Source: Polydactylus sextarius | Lineage: Eukaryota; Chordata; Actinopteri; Polynemidae | Direction of reading: 5' to 3' | Assembly: GCA_016801845.1 (NCBI GenBank) | Contig: CM028919.1 | Location: 16,011,159 to 16,075,158, forward strand | Length of the DNA stretch: 64,000 bases | Shown: piece after piece, positions 24,466-34,755 of the stretch | Layout: the number at the start of each line of letters is the position of its first letter | How positions within the stretch are numbered: position 1 is the first letter of the stretch | Notes under the pieces: model-generated | Told to the model about the DNA's origin: nothing | What the model saw: the letters and a program-made list of their open reading frames with translations, nothing else | Database searches by the model: none | Program-made: the position numbers and the translations under genes

Positions 24466-27400
24466 GTGAGACTGAATGGCCATTGTCTTTAAGTTAAGTA
24501 AAAGGTCACAAATCCTTTAGGGTGTTTGTGCTCCAGAGAACAGAATAGTCAGAGGATGCAGAGAAGGAAACAGCCTCGCTTGTTTTTTCCTTTCTTACAT
24601 TTTTCTCTCGATATGAACCAGTTTTTTTTTTTTTTTTTTTAACTAAATGAACCTCCCATGTTTGTGAGTTAAAGGAGTCAGGTGGATGGTGTTTATTAGG
24701 ACGTGTAGTTTTCATAAAACACCCACATGGACTCAGCTGTCACTGACGGATGAAGGGAATGAGACGGAGAGAGGAGGAGGAGGAAGTGTGTGTGTTTTTT
24801 GGACGAGTTTATTGCAGCGAAAGCTGAACAGATGGGTCCACGTTACCACAGGGTTCAACACAACAGAGTCCAGCCGAGCAAATATTTACAGTCACATTCA
24901 CAGTAGTTCACACTAGTCGACTTCACCAACGAGTTGTGAGTCTCAGACGCTGTCAAGATCGTTTCTGGAGTCTCAACAACTGGTCTGAGACCTGTAGTGT
25001 TCACACTACAAGACTTGTCAGTGATTGACTCCCGATCACACCGTGACGTCACCAAACTCTACGTCTGGTCACGTGAACTAGACAGGATGTAGCCGCTGCT
25101 TCTCACCGTGATTTACAGCCATTTATTGTTGACGAGCACCGGTGAAGACGCTGCCTCCGACACAGACTAAACCGCTAAACCGGCGTGTAAACATCACCAT
25201 GGCAACACGCTGGTTTTCACGGTGGAGCTGAAATCAGCGGCAGACCTCCCCGGTACCGGGTAACATCTGGATCAGACGCGGGGAGTTTGTAGAAAGTGAA
25301 AATGAAAGAAAAAGCGTTAAAACGTCAGACTTTTAAACGTGGTTGTGAGTGAATCAGTGAGACGGCAGCAGCATTTATCTCACATCCCTCCTCTGATTGG
25401 CTGTCGCTCTTTGTCAGTCTCTTCAGACTCCTCCAGTTTTCCAACATGACAGATCCAGTCCCGGTCTCAGACCAGGTCCCGACGGCCTCTGATGGAGTCG
25501 TTAGGGCTGTTCACACATTATGATCATTAACTGATGATTCACCAACCATCAGAGGACCAAGTCCACCAGACTCCACCACTGGAGACCACTGGTGGAGTCG
25601 ACTGGTGTCAACTAGAGTTTAGTTACATTGTGAATATACTTATGTATCCACAAAAGCTTCCACAGTTATTATAAATATTTGTATATAATTTGACCTTTTA
25701 TTTGTTATATTTCTTGTTTTTTATGAACCTTTATTCAAAGTGTTGTAGCTGTTAAACTTTCAGAAACAGGAGAAATGTTTAACAGTCGATGCTGATTTGA
25801 TCTAAAATCATCGTCTCTTTTATCAAACGCATCGTTTCAACCTGATCAAATTATTGAGAACAATTGCCGCGTTGCATTCTGGGAGCTCAGCTGTGTAAAT
25901 GTTGTTCAGCTCGGGTGTTTGTCTGTCGCTGTCAACAATTAAGCAACAGACAATTAAGTCGTTTGGAGAAAATGAGGCTGATAATTCGTCGCCTCTTGTT
26001 AAAAAGTCGAGTCTGTCGCTTCATTTTCTGTCCAATTACAGCGACCGTTTGGCCGCGGGCCGGCTCTTTCTCACATTGTAATTAGATTCACTGTTAATAG
26101 GATCTGAACTGTAAGAAAATAAACTAAATAAATCAAATCAAAGTCTGAATGAACAGATTCTCCTACAAAAACAACATCACATGAGGATTTAGTTTGTTAG
26201 ACGCAGAATTTATTTGATTTTGAATGAGACGTCTTATGACTTTAATTTGTCTTAATTTGACGGCCTCATGTTATTGGAGCAGAAGTTAAATAAAATAGGT
26301 TAGTTATAGTTTATATGTGTAATATGTTTGTCTGAGTTACAGCTGCATCAACATGTCTTAACAGTTATTGCAGTTTTTTTCCAGATGTTGCTCCTTAATT
26401 TCACGTCTGTGTGAATCAGTTTCTCTGCCAACGTAACTGGACGTTATTAAGGGTTTTTCTTTCTCCGCTGACGTTGTGGTTTGTTCTGTTCAGTTGTTTT
26501 TTTTCGCTCTGGGAACACTACTACTAGACACTACTGGACTCAGAGAGAAGAGGAGTCAGTTAAACCATATACTGACAACACAATCAGGAGAAGTCGATCA
26601 AACACTGAAGAGCTTAGAGCAGGAATGAAGTTAAGCAGCTTAAACATCAGTGCAGGTATCATATGGTCATAATGACGGTGACCTTTGACTTTCAACTTCT
26701 CTCACCTGGAAAGAGAAACTAGGAAGGAAGGAAGGATTTGATAAATCCTGGGTAATGTTTTTATCTTCACATTCTTTACTTTGATACATCTATTTCTGGT
26801 TGCAGTCGTTACATAATATTTTTATTTTTTATTTAGTTCATTCAAGCAAAATTTCAACCCTAATGCACGTCATGTTGTGTGGATTTATTTCAGCAGCAGC
26901 AGGAATATAACGGATAATAAGCTCAGAGGCAGACTGAGAGCTGAGGGTCGAAACATCTGGGCCAGATGCAGATCCTCCTCCTCCTCCTCCTCCTCCTCCT
27001 CCCTGACTCTATAAACTCCCACAACGTGTAATACAGACAGACGGGTTTCACCCCTCGTACAATAACAACTGCCTTTTAAAACAGTGGGTTGTTAAGAGGA
27101 GTAAAGACTCTCTGCTGACGTCTGTTTCCATTCATACACGGAGCGGAGGTGTGTCTACGTTCATGAGTCAGTGACAGACACACTGTCCATTCATACAGTC
27201 GGTCCTATTTTTAACCCAGCAGAGGTGTCAGGAGGTGAAAGTTAATCCTCAGTAACATCTGAAGCTGTTTAAGAAAGAAGGAAAATTAAATTCAAACACT
27301 TAAATCTAGTTCACATTGAAGTGAATCAGGTTCATTATTCAGCATCGGTCGCCCACATTCTGACAGTGAGTGTTAGTGTCAGGTTTATTGTCACTTCACA

Positions 27401-30400
27401 CAAAAGTCTGATATATTTGTTGTTTGTTGCTAAAAAACCACCAACAGAGAACAGAGTTTGGTCTCGACTACAGGATTCATTCAGTCTTTTCTTCTAATTG
27501 AAGAGCAGGTCATTGATTTGTAGTGTGATTTATTTCAGGCTTTTTTAGTCTTTCTACCCTTCACATGTCCTCTAGGGTCTTTTTGTTGTTGTTGATCATT
27601 TATCCTGTAGTTTTAAGTGACTGAATAGCACAGACGAAACAAACACAACAATCAAATCAAATTTAACTCATTATCCAAAGATTGAAGATGCAAAAGAAAA
27701 AGAAACGTAGAACAGCAACGAAAACAAACTGGATCCATAAAAGGAAACGACATGAAAGATAAAAACACTGCACCCTCGTCTTTTAAGGTCTTGGTTTGTC
27801 TGGTGCACTCAACATTTTTTAAATAAAATAAGCTTTTGAATTGTTGATAACATCCATATTTAGTCACATGTTAGATGCAGGAAACACAGCTAAAACGAGG
27901 AAGAACAGGAGGAAGCAATCGTCTGTACGTCGACATACATGTGTGCATGTGTTTGTGTTTGCTTTTCACTGAAGGTTTGTAGGAAACCGTCGCGGGTATC
28001 CGGCTATTTGTGCCCTGCCTTGATAAGAGAAGGTGTTTCCTCTGTTGCTTTGCGCGACTCCTCAGGGCCCATTGTGTCGAAGCAGCAGAGATTTATTATT
28101 GGAGAGAGTATAATTAGAGTACTTTGCTTGTCTGGAGCGGTGGTGGTGGTGGTGGTGGGGGGTGTGGGTGTGGAGGAGAAAGGGACGGAAATGGGGTTTA
28201 GGGGCCGTCTGGATACTGTAAACTGGGGGATGGGTGCGTGTGTTTGGAGGGTAACGACACAAAAGGATGGGGGTAGATGTGGGCATCCCCCGCTGCTCCA
28301 GCTGGACCACTACTCACTACGGTCTGTCTACTCTCTCAGTGACATCACGACAGCATCCTGTGAGCTGCAGCGACCCCTCCCCCCAGTAAACAATCACTCA
28401 TTTGACACGATGACAGGATTTCCATCGAGTCGCAGCTCAACACACTGATCGTTATTATAGAGAGCGAAGCAACGAGAGGACGTCACCATGACCGATCGAA
28501 CGCCGCAGCGTAACACACACAAAGCTGCTGTTCAGTGTAACGTACGTGAACGTTTGCACTCACCAACTCGTCCTCTTTTGTCTTTTGTCTTTCATGTGCA
28601 GCTGAAAAGGTGTCATCGCTCGGCAAAGACTGGCACAAGTTGTGTCTCAAGTGCGACCGATGCAACAAGCTGCTCAACGCCGGAGGCCATGCTGAGGTCA
28701 GAGGGACACAACACAACAACACGACAACACAGAGCACAGCCCTGTCAACACTGAAACTACAATGTACAAATCTATAAACCTCTTGAAAACACATCTCTTT
28801 GTCAAACTCCCCTCAACAGATATTCTACGTTGGTTGAAGTAATATCCAGTTTGACTGTCTTTTGCTTTCACAACCAAATAGTTAACAATGAAAGTAAATG
28901 GGGCAGTCAGCCAAACGTTTCTAAATTGTCATTTTTTAACCACTAATAAAGCTCAAAATATCACTTCACTTCAGCAGTAGCATGAATAGGGTCCCTACAC
29001 ATAAACTGAAGGACTGATAACTTAGTAAGTGAACCCAGAGTTTATTAAAAACACTGTTTTACAAGACTTACCCAACGTCTGGTTTTATAACAACTGGTGA
29101 TGAAGGTTGTTCCACATCAGCAGATTCATCATTTTCCTGAACAACAGGCTGATGTAGCAAATAATAAATAAACCCTCAGTACACTTCAGTTTATGTGTAG
29201 GGACCCTATTCATGCTACTGCTGAAGTGAAGTGATATTTTGAGCTTTATTAGTTGTTAAAAAATGACAGTTTAGATACGTTTGGCTGACTGCCCCATTTA
29301 CTTTCATTGTTAACTATTTGGTTGTGAAATCAAAAGACGGTCAAACTGGATATTACTTCAACCAACGTAACATATCTACTGAAGTTTGACTCACATTTGT
29401 TAGTTCATATCTAATCTTTGGTTTTACCACATGTAACACAAGTTGTCCAGTCTGGTTAAAAAGCAACAAGACAAAGTTTTGTTTTATCTCATGAGGCTCT
29501 GAGCTTATTTTGGCTTCTTTTTTTAAAATACTTTTTTTAAAAAATATTTTGTCTTTATATATCATATAAATATTTACCCTATCAATTCACCAACACTTCA
29601 AACAATTATTTTCTTCACTTTAACCAACTTTAGTAACATTTTGGGCCTAAAATCACAGACCCTGAAGGGTTAAATGTCAGGGTTTGGAACCAGTGACTGA
29701 AACGTTTCATCAAATTGACAATTATTGATTAAAGGAACAGTTCAGGCTCCACCCTTTTAGCTTCAAACCTTTTTAGTAAAACAGGCTTTTACACTGATGA
29801 ACAATCTTCTCCTTCTCAGTTTAATTAAATGGCAGAAAGTGTGTTTTTAACTCTGGAACTGGGGCAGTTGTAGCCTGTGTGTCTTTGTTCATGGACTCTG
29901 ACTAAAGGGATGTCACTGACATTGCCTGAGGTAAGAGTTCACGTGTCACTGAGGACATCCATGCTAACGCTAACGCTGCCTGCACTCAGCGCTGCTATAA
30001 ATGGCCACCAAATGGCTTCTGTTACGCTCTTGTGATTTAGTGTAATACTCTGTTCTCTTCTTTATAAATATCAGAGCTGTCGTATCGATCAGAAAGGGTC
30101 AAAGATCAACAAACTGCGTCGTAGTTTGTTGACTCTTATTGTGAAATCTAACAACAGGATCTGTTATTATTTGTGAGGAGGAGACTCAGCGTCTCTTCTA
30201 GTCGAAGCGTTCCTCAGTATGTGGTTTCATTTCACAGACCATGTGCATTTTGTGCAGGAAATTGCTGAGTGAATGTCCTTTTTCCTGCCTGGTTGCAGCT
30301 GTCACTATGGTTTGTTCCTGTAGGAATTTGAACTGTCTGTCTCTTTACAGGATGAGTTGCTTTTTTTATTTCAATCTTTGTGTCAAATTATCAGAGCTCA

Positions 30401-33400
30401 GTTTCACCGTCACCCTGGAGATTTTCTTCTTATCACACTTTTATTTTCTGTCCATGACCTCGGCCAACGATTCAATTCTCGCTCCGAGTCTCCCGCCTCT
30501 TCTCTACCAACAAAGAGGATGTGATCTCAGCTTCTCTTTTGTACACAAAAGCAATTTCCCTACAGACCTAAAAAAGGACGCTGCCTCCGCTGTTTAATCT
30601 CAGCGTGATTACAGTAATGTAGTCACACAATCTCTCTGAGGCCAGAGCTCGCTGTGCTCTCTCTCTCTCTCTCTCTTCCTCTCCGTGGACGGCGTCCAAA
30701 TCCGGCCCCGGGCTGCGGCGCCGTGCCACGACTCTGACTTCAGTAGGTAAAACTAGATGCTCCATCATCGTCATGGAAACAAGAGAGAGGTTGAGAGATG
30801 TTGGAGGGTGTTTGATGTCATCTCTAGTCTGGTATGTAGAAGGTTATGAACCAACGGCTGCTTCTTTTTAAAACAGTCAGTGACTTCCTGTGTCTGGTGG
30901 CACAACGCCCGGCTGGAAGTTCAAAAAACAAGCAAAAAAAAAAAGATGACAAGTCTCTTATCGTTGACCCTAAATGAACAAGACTAAACACCTGAACTAA
31001 CATCAAAACTAGAGTGAAATTCCTAACCTCTAACTCCCTAAAAATAACTTGACATCTTTGCCAAAGGTTCATAATTAAAAGGAAGTGAAAAGCAGAATAA
31101 AAACAGTCGAGGCCGAGACTTTTTGGCCAAGTTCATCGTCTCGCGAAGCAGCTGTGATTCAGCTGAAACAGCTAATAAATAGAAATGGAAACAAAAAGGT
31201 GAAGTGTCTTATCAACGGCAGCGGTGGATCTTAATCCAGTAAAAACATGCTCCTCATACCTTAAAGTCCTTCCTCATAAGGATCAAATTCAGACTCGACG
31301 AGAGGAGACACACTCACATAACAACGTCAGACTTTTCTACATTACCCACAATACACCTGTAGTTAAGCCAGAGATTGGTCTGACGAACCGTGAAAGAAAG
31401 TTGAGATTTATGTCGTAGCCACCACTTCTCTAAAGAGTCTGGAGCAGAAACACACAACAACAAAAAAAACTAAGTGGTGGCATCTGATTCCTGAAATAAA
31501 CGACAAAGAGATGTAGTGACTTTAAATAAGTCTGTAAGTAAAGGAAGTGAAAAAGTAGAACAAAAACAGCCAAAGGGTTCAAAGTTAATCCAGCGTCATT
31601 ATGGTCTTGAATCTTAACAACAAAGCAGAGATGAGAGGCAGCAGGAGCAGGTTGGGTAATAAAAGGAAAAATAAAAGGTGGAGACAGATTCAGTGTCAGG
31701 TTGTGGGAAGAGAGTGGGCCGAGCAGCAGTGATGGATGATCCATTTTTAGTTTCTCCACAGCGAAACTGAACAGTCTGCTCCACAATGAGGCCCTGTGTG
31801 TCCGGTCCTGAGAAAGTCATCAGTGGTTAGTCATGACTTGGCTTCACAGATCTCATAAAACGTCAAAAACAGGAAAGTGCGAAAGGAGCGCGTGGCTGCT
31901 TTGTCAGCAGTCGATCCTGTCGCGGTTTATTCATTATTAAAGGAGAGAACGAACCTGTTTTACTGCAGCGACGTCTCCTGAGGTGAAGCAGCTCATGTGG
32001 CCGAAGCGGAAGTGTCTTCTTCTTCTTTGGTACCAACTGTTTTGTGTTTTTTTTCTCTCTCTACCACCCGGTGTCTGGCGTCTCGCCACATTCACTCGGT
32101 TCCTCTCATGTCTGAGTTCTGGGCTCTGGACCAGAATCGACCCTGATCCCGTCTCTCTCTCCCCACGCCGCTCATATGCTCTCGCAATGACCGCCACATT
32201 CCCAGCATGCATCAGCAGCGAGCCATCTCTGTCACAGACTGTGGTCATGTAAGATTCACTGAGGCAAAGCGACGAATTCATCGACACAAACCTGATCCTG
32301 ATACAGTCACTGTCTCTGTTCATCATCATGAAGCTGTGAAGGAAAAAATAAAAACTTCACTTTTTAGACAAATTTTCTCAAACTGGATTCAAACTTCAAC
32401 ATGTGACGGTTCAGTTGTCTAATCTCTGACACCAGGGTCTGTTTTTATCCCTACAAACCTTTCATTTATTTATTTTATTTGTGTCATGATGTGTCTTTTG
32501 TTTGTTTCCTGCAGCACGATGGACGACCTTACTGCCACAAACCGTGCTATGCTGCCCTCTTTGGGCCAAAAGGTGAAGTACATGAACATAAAAAAGTATT
32601 TTCATGTTTATTTCAGGATCAATGTTAATTTAAGTTTCTTATTGTTGTTTGTAGATTGTCAATACTGATGTTTCCTCTGTTTTTCTTTGTTAATCAGGCG
32701 TGAACATCGGAGGAGCAGGTTCGTACGTGTACGACGCTCCGACCAACAACAACGTGTCTGCTGTGGATTCAGCTCCCAAAGCTGAAGAGAAGAGAGTTTA
32801 CGCACCAAAGGCTCCATCGAAAGGTAAATAACTAACGTCTGTGATTGTCGAACACGTCGACTTTGATTTCAACTCATTTCTTCTTCACCTTAGTGGCTGT
32901 TTTCTGTCAACTTGTTTGTTAAAAACAGGAAACTGTTCAAGATCTAAAATATTTCACTGTTTTAGTTTAAATTTATAAAAAAAAACAGAAATATTTGACC
33001 TTTTAACCTACATTTTATGTGTTTGTTCTTGTTCCATGAGTCTTATACCAGAATCAAACTAAAACAAACCAGTTTTACTCATCTGGCTCCACCTGCAGTT
33101 CACAACACATCACTACATCAACAGTGAAACTATCTCACTAAGTTCCTATAAAAACACGTTATTTTTCCATGTTATTATCACACTGAATTTGACAACTGAC
33201 TGAGAAGAATATAGGACATTTCTAGATCCAGTTTTTCCAGATTTATAATGATTTTATGTCTCTGCAGCCGGAGGCATCACCACTTTCTCTGGCGAAGCCA
33301 ACCTGTGTCCCCGATGCAACAAGAAGGTTTATTTTGGTAAGAAAACACAAAAACAAACACCTCTTTTCCACTGGTCTCTACTGAGTCTCTAGTGTTTCCA

Positions 33401-34755
33401 CTTGGTGCTAGTTCCTGGTCCCAGCTACTGTTTTAGTTCCTACTCTGTGGAGGAACCAATGGAGCTGAGTCGATACTAAAACGTGACGTGAACAGACGCC
33501 GGCCACTGATTGGTCAGAGGGAGTGTCTTCACAAGCTGCCACCAGACTGAGTAGAGTCCAGTAGAGTAGAGACACAACGACAAAATAGTGACAGGAAACG
33601 TTAAAGTGCAAAGTTTAACGTGCAAAGTAGTTGATGTTTCTGTGTCTCAACAGCTGAGAAGGTGACGTCGCTGGGTAAAGACTGGCATCGGCCGTGTCTG
33701 CGCTGCGAGAGATGCAGCAAGACTCTGTCTGCTGGCGGCCACGCAGAGGTGAGAAAATCACAGTCACAGTGGTTCTAGGTCTGTTCCCAGACGATAATGA
33801 GTCGATACTTGTGTTGGTAGAAACATCACGTCAATCAGATGAGTTTAGAGAAAGTTGATGTTTTGTAATTTCAACCTAAAGAGTCATAACGACAGTGTGA
33901 GGGACATAGAGTTGAGTGGAGACAAATCTCTATGTTTTAAACCAGTGTCAGACTCAAACTAACATGTGACTTGTGGTAGTGAGGAGACGGTTCCTACAGA
34001 CAAACCAACGTGTCTCAACTGAAGTCACTACACCAGTCACCTGACGCTGTTTTACTGTCGTATGAAGTATAAATTCATTATCATCATGTTGCCTTTAAGG
34101 TCATAGTTCATAAAAAAACACAAGTAAATTTATCACATAAAAGTAAAGAAAAACACACAGAAAAATATGGTGGAAAAATAAAATAATTGTGTCTTTGGGG
34201 AAATTTAGGTCTAAAAAATTTAATTAAAAAAGTATAAAAATCAACAATAAATAGACACATTTCTTTGTTCTACTATTCTACCTTTTAAATGGTCATGTAG
34301 CCTCGATAATAAATAGAAAACATATCAAATTATTTGCTTTTTTCCCCTTATTTTCCTTCCAGCACGACGGTCAGCCCTACTGCCACAAACCCTGCTACGC
34401 CGTCCTCTTCGGCCCCAAAGGTAACCGCTAGGTGGCGCCGTCAACCCACCGATTATCAGCCATCACTTGAAGCTGAATGTCGTTTATGTCCGAGCACTTG
34501 AGCTGCAGCTGCGTTGCACAATAATAAATGTTACTCAACTGTGGTTTCATCAGAACAGAACGTAGCCTGAAGATAAAACGTGTCTTGCAGCTTTTTCTTT
34601 CCTGCTCATGTTGAACCTTTTTTATTCTCGACCCTGACGTCCTCCGTTTGTCCCTGTGTTTGTTTTCTGTTCCCTCCTCTCTCCCAGGTGTGAACACTGG
34701 TGGTGTGGGCAGCTACATCTATGACAAGGAGCCCAGTTCGGTGACCGAGCCTTGA
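19551..34755 (+). CDS. crip2: Cysteine-rich protein 2 (CRIP2), two LIM domains, eight coding exons
   Basis: CRIP2 is a small LIM-only adaptor of cytoplasm and nucleus, known in vertebrates for heart, vessel and neural-crest expression. Joining the eight exons gives 612 bases, 203 aa plus stop, close to the usual length of about 208. LIM1 zinc ligands are C5, C8, H26, C29, C32, C35, C53, C57; LIM2 repeats the spacing exactly 116 residues later at C121, C124, H142, C145, C148, C151, C169, C173. Each LIM is followed by a glycine-rich GVN(I/T)GG tail. A 40-residue linker rich in Ala, Lys and Pro separates them. All splice sites are GT-AG and all phases agree. The MASKCPKC start and the linker fit CRIP2 rather than CRIP3. 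A complete, apparently functional gene. Confidence 0.96.
20228..20250 (+). repeat. Poly-A tract
   Basis: An uninterrupted A run without a recognisable retroposon body upstream. Confidence 0.9.
21950..22420. other. Candidate intronic regulatory element of crip2
   Basis: Roughly 470 bases free of simple repeats, with CATGCATTATAATGAG text, a TTGCGTAAC C/EBP-like site near 22255, and a GGCATAAATATG block near 22319. The block is bordered by A/T-rich repeat DNA. Enhancer status is inference. Confidence 0.25.
22588..23165 (+). repeat. Tandem array of about four diverged 100-190 bp units
   Basis: Units share CATCCGTCCAGGGGGGTGAA, then GACTTTA(T/A)ACAAACACTG, TTTATTTTACATTAAATG, a T-run with TTAATTGA, and GACACTTTCACATTTAG. 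The key phrase occurs near 22728, 22930 and 23070, with an older unit from about 22588 that carries GGGCTGAATATTTATGCAAT. Unit lengths differ through internal deletions and homopolymer changes. The GGGGTGAAGACTTTATACAA phrase resembles end sequence found beside fish DNA transposons. Confidence 0.8.
23166..24415 (+). other. crip2 intron 1, segment with a signal-peptide-like frame
   Basis: The segment includes a 138-codon frame at 23662-24078 whose first 20 codons read as a hydrophobic leader, followed by a cysteine-containing stretch and then a basic, Gly/Arg-rich tail. I see no splice sites, Kozak strength or family resemblance that would make it a gene. A further frame overlaps it on the opposite strand. 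Confidence 0.3.
24416..24464 (+). repeat. (GT)n microsatellite
   Basis: About 24 TG units, interrupted at the 3' end by TTGTGAG. Confidence 0.95.
24905..25612 (+). mobile_element. Family C MITE, copy 1 (full length)
   Basis: It begins AGTTCACACTAGTCGACTTC and ends with the complement of AGTTGACACCAGTCGACTCC, giving terminal inverted repeats of about 23-25 bp. The inner 600 bp is nearly identical to 50371-51020 (inverted) and 60188-60820. It lacks an open frame for a transposase. It carries a perfect CRE (25044-25051), a TCACGTGA E-box (25069-25076), an X-box-like CCATGGCAAC (25198-25207) and an inverted CCAAT box (near 25396). Superfamily is undetermined because target-site duplications are unclear. 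Confidence 0.88.
25860..26095. other. Candidate conserved element in crip2 intron 1
   Basis: Repeat-free block with three spaced CAATTA cores (two inside ACAATTAAG), GTCCAATTACAG and TTGTAATTAGATT near the right end. Clustered homeodomain-type sites at this density are typical of developmental enhancers. The overlapping frames at 25864-26085 are probably incidental. Confidence 0.3.
26973..27002 (+). repeat. (TCC)n microsatellite
   Basis: Ten TCC/CTC triplets. Confidence 0.95.
27003..28601 (+). other. crip2 intron 1, 3' part
   Basis: The stretch contains a 169-codon frame (27939-28448) with a (TGG)n-derived valine/glycine run at 28138-28170. No domain is seen, and an opposite-strand frame covers the same bases. 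DNA at 28010-28140 (TTGATAAGAG, TATAATTAGAG) is balanced in composition and could be regulatory. Confidence 0.4.
28602..28696 (+). CDS. crip2: crip2 coding exon 2
   Basis: Encodes residues 15-46, with the invariant GKDWH core and LIM1 ligands H26, C29, C32 and C35. The acceptor is TTCATGTGCAG; the donor GTCAGA is off consensus at +3. The phase-1 start completes Ala15. Same length (95) and same boundaries as exon 6, showing the internal duplication of the LIM unit. Confidence 0.96.
28801..29156 (-). mobile_element. Family B MITE, left half of a full element
   Basis: It begins GTCAAACTCCCCTCAACAG, the inverted form of the right terminus of 14232-14600, and runs through the internal segment to AACAGGCTGATGT. 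Together with 29183-29393 it forms an element of about 590 bp whose outer arms, each about 210 bp, are inverted copies. Confidence 0.88.
29183..29393 (+). mobile_element. Family B MITE, right arm of the same element
   Basis: Reads ACTTCAGTTTATGTGTAGGG through to GTTTGACTCA and is the inverted copy of the first 200 bases of 28801-29156. The terminal motif is GTCAAACT at both ends. Confidence 0.88.
30656..30676 (+). repeat. (CT)n microsatellite
   Basis: Short CT run in crip2 intron 2, beside a GC-rich patch near 30690-30730. Confidence 0.9.
32515..32572 (+). CDS. crip2: crip2 coding exon 3
   Basis: Encodes residues 47-65 with the last LIM1 ligands C53 and C57 in a CHKPC motif, ending FGPK. 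The acceptor TTTCCTGCAG is strong; the donor is GTGAAG. 58 bases, identical in length to exon 7. Confidence 0.96.
32698..32823 (+). CDS. crip2: crip2 coding exon 4 (LIM1 tail and linker)
   Basis: Encodes residues 66-107: the glycine-rich GVNIGGAGSYVY tail and a linker with an NNN run, then alternating Ala/Lys/Pro residues. The acceptor is TTAATCAG and the donor is GTAAAT. This linker is the least conserved part of the family. Confidence 0.95.
32824..33267 (+). other. crip2: crip2 intron 4
   Basis: 444 bases of A/T-rich DNA ending TATGTCTCTGCAG. No other feature is visible. The last 20 bases resemble the 3' end of the intron-like sequence preceding the exon relic at 46435. Confidence 0.8.
33268..33336 (+). 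CDS. crip2: crip2 coding exon 5
   Basis: Encodes residues 108-130, ending the linker and starting LIM2 with C121 and C124 (CPRCNKKVYF). The donor is GTAAGA. A decayed copy of this exon lies at 46435-46490. Confidence 0.96.
33365..33570 (+). mobile_element. Family A MITE in crip2 intron 5 (internally deleted)
   Basis: Matches 46535-47015 at both ends but lacks 248 bases present there; the junction is ACCAGAC at 33541-33547. In the longer copy the missing part is bounded by ACCAGAC direct repeats. Ends carry TCTCTACTGAGTCT and the inverse AGACTGAGTAGAG-type motif. Confidence 0.85.
33654..33748 (+). CDS. crip2: crip2 coding exon 6
   Basis: Encodes residues 131-162 with the second GKDWH core and ligands H142, C145, C148, C151. 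The acceptor is TCTCAACAG and the donor is GTGAGA. Parallel in length and phase to exon 2. Confidence 0.96.
33749..34362 (+). other. crip2: crip2 intron 6
   Basis: 614 bases of A/T-rich intron with a strong pyrimidine tract before the acceptor. No repeat family or coding signal was recognised. Confidence 0.8.
34363..34420 (+). CDS. crip2: crip2 coding exon 7
   Basis: Encodes residues 163-181 with C169 and C173 (CHKPC) and ends FGPK. The acceptor is TTTTCCTTCCAG and the donor is GTAACC. Confidence 0.96.
34688..34755 (+). CDS. crip2: crip2 coding exon 8 with stop
   Basis: Encodes residues 182-203: the LIM2 glycine-rich tail GVNTGGVGSYIYDK and a short acidic/serine C-terminus, stop TGA at 34753-34755. 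The acceptor is CTCTCTCCCAG. Confidence 0.95.

Larger units (their letters stand above)
19594..28601 (+). other. crip2: crip2 intron 1 (9.0 kb)
   Basis: The intron holds an A23 run at 20228-20250, a four-unit tandem repeat at 22588-23165, a GT microsatellite, a family C element, a TCC repeat and a GGT run. Balanced-composition stretches at 21950-22420 and 25860-26095 look like regulatory candidates. The longest open frames, 23662-24078 and 27939-28448, have no recognised domain. Confidence 0.8.
28697..32514 (+). other. crip2: crip2 intron 2 (3.8 kb)
   Basis: Contains a back-to-back pair of family B arms (28801-29393), a CT tract and non-repetitive DNA. The stretch 30230-30600 is even in composition with several CAAAT/TTATC motifs and could be regulatory. 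Frames at 31430-31786 and 31937-32329 have no recognisable domains. Confidence 0.75.

Noticed and set aside
24855..25055. Frame shared with 50930-51178
   Set aside because: It is the terminal region of family C in two orientations; the start is the same repeat sequence and the remainders differ.
27939..28448. Longest open frame in the window, 169 codons
   Set aside because: It starts in a GT-rich run (Cys/Val repeats), crosses a TGG repeat, has an opposite-strand frame over the same bases, no domain and no splice context; it ends just before a real crip2 exon in another frame.
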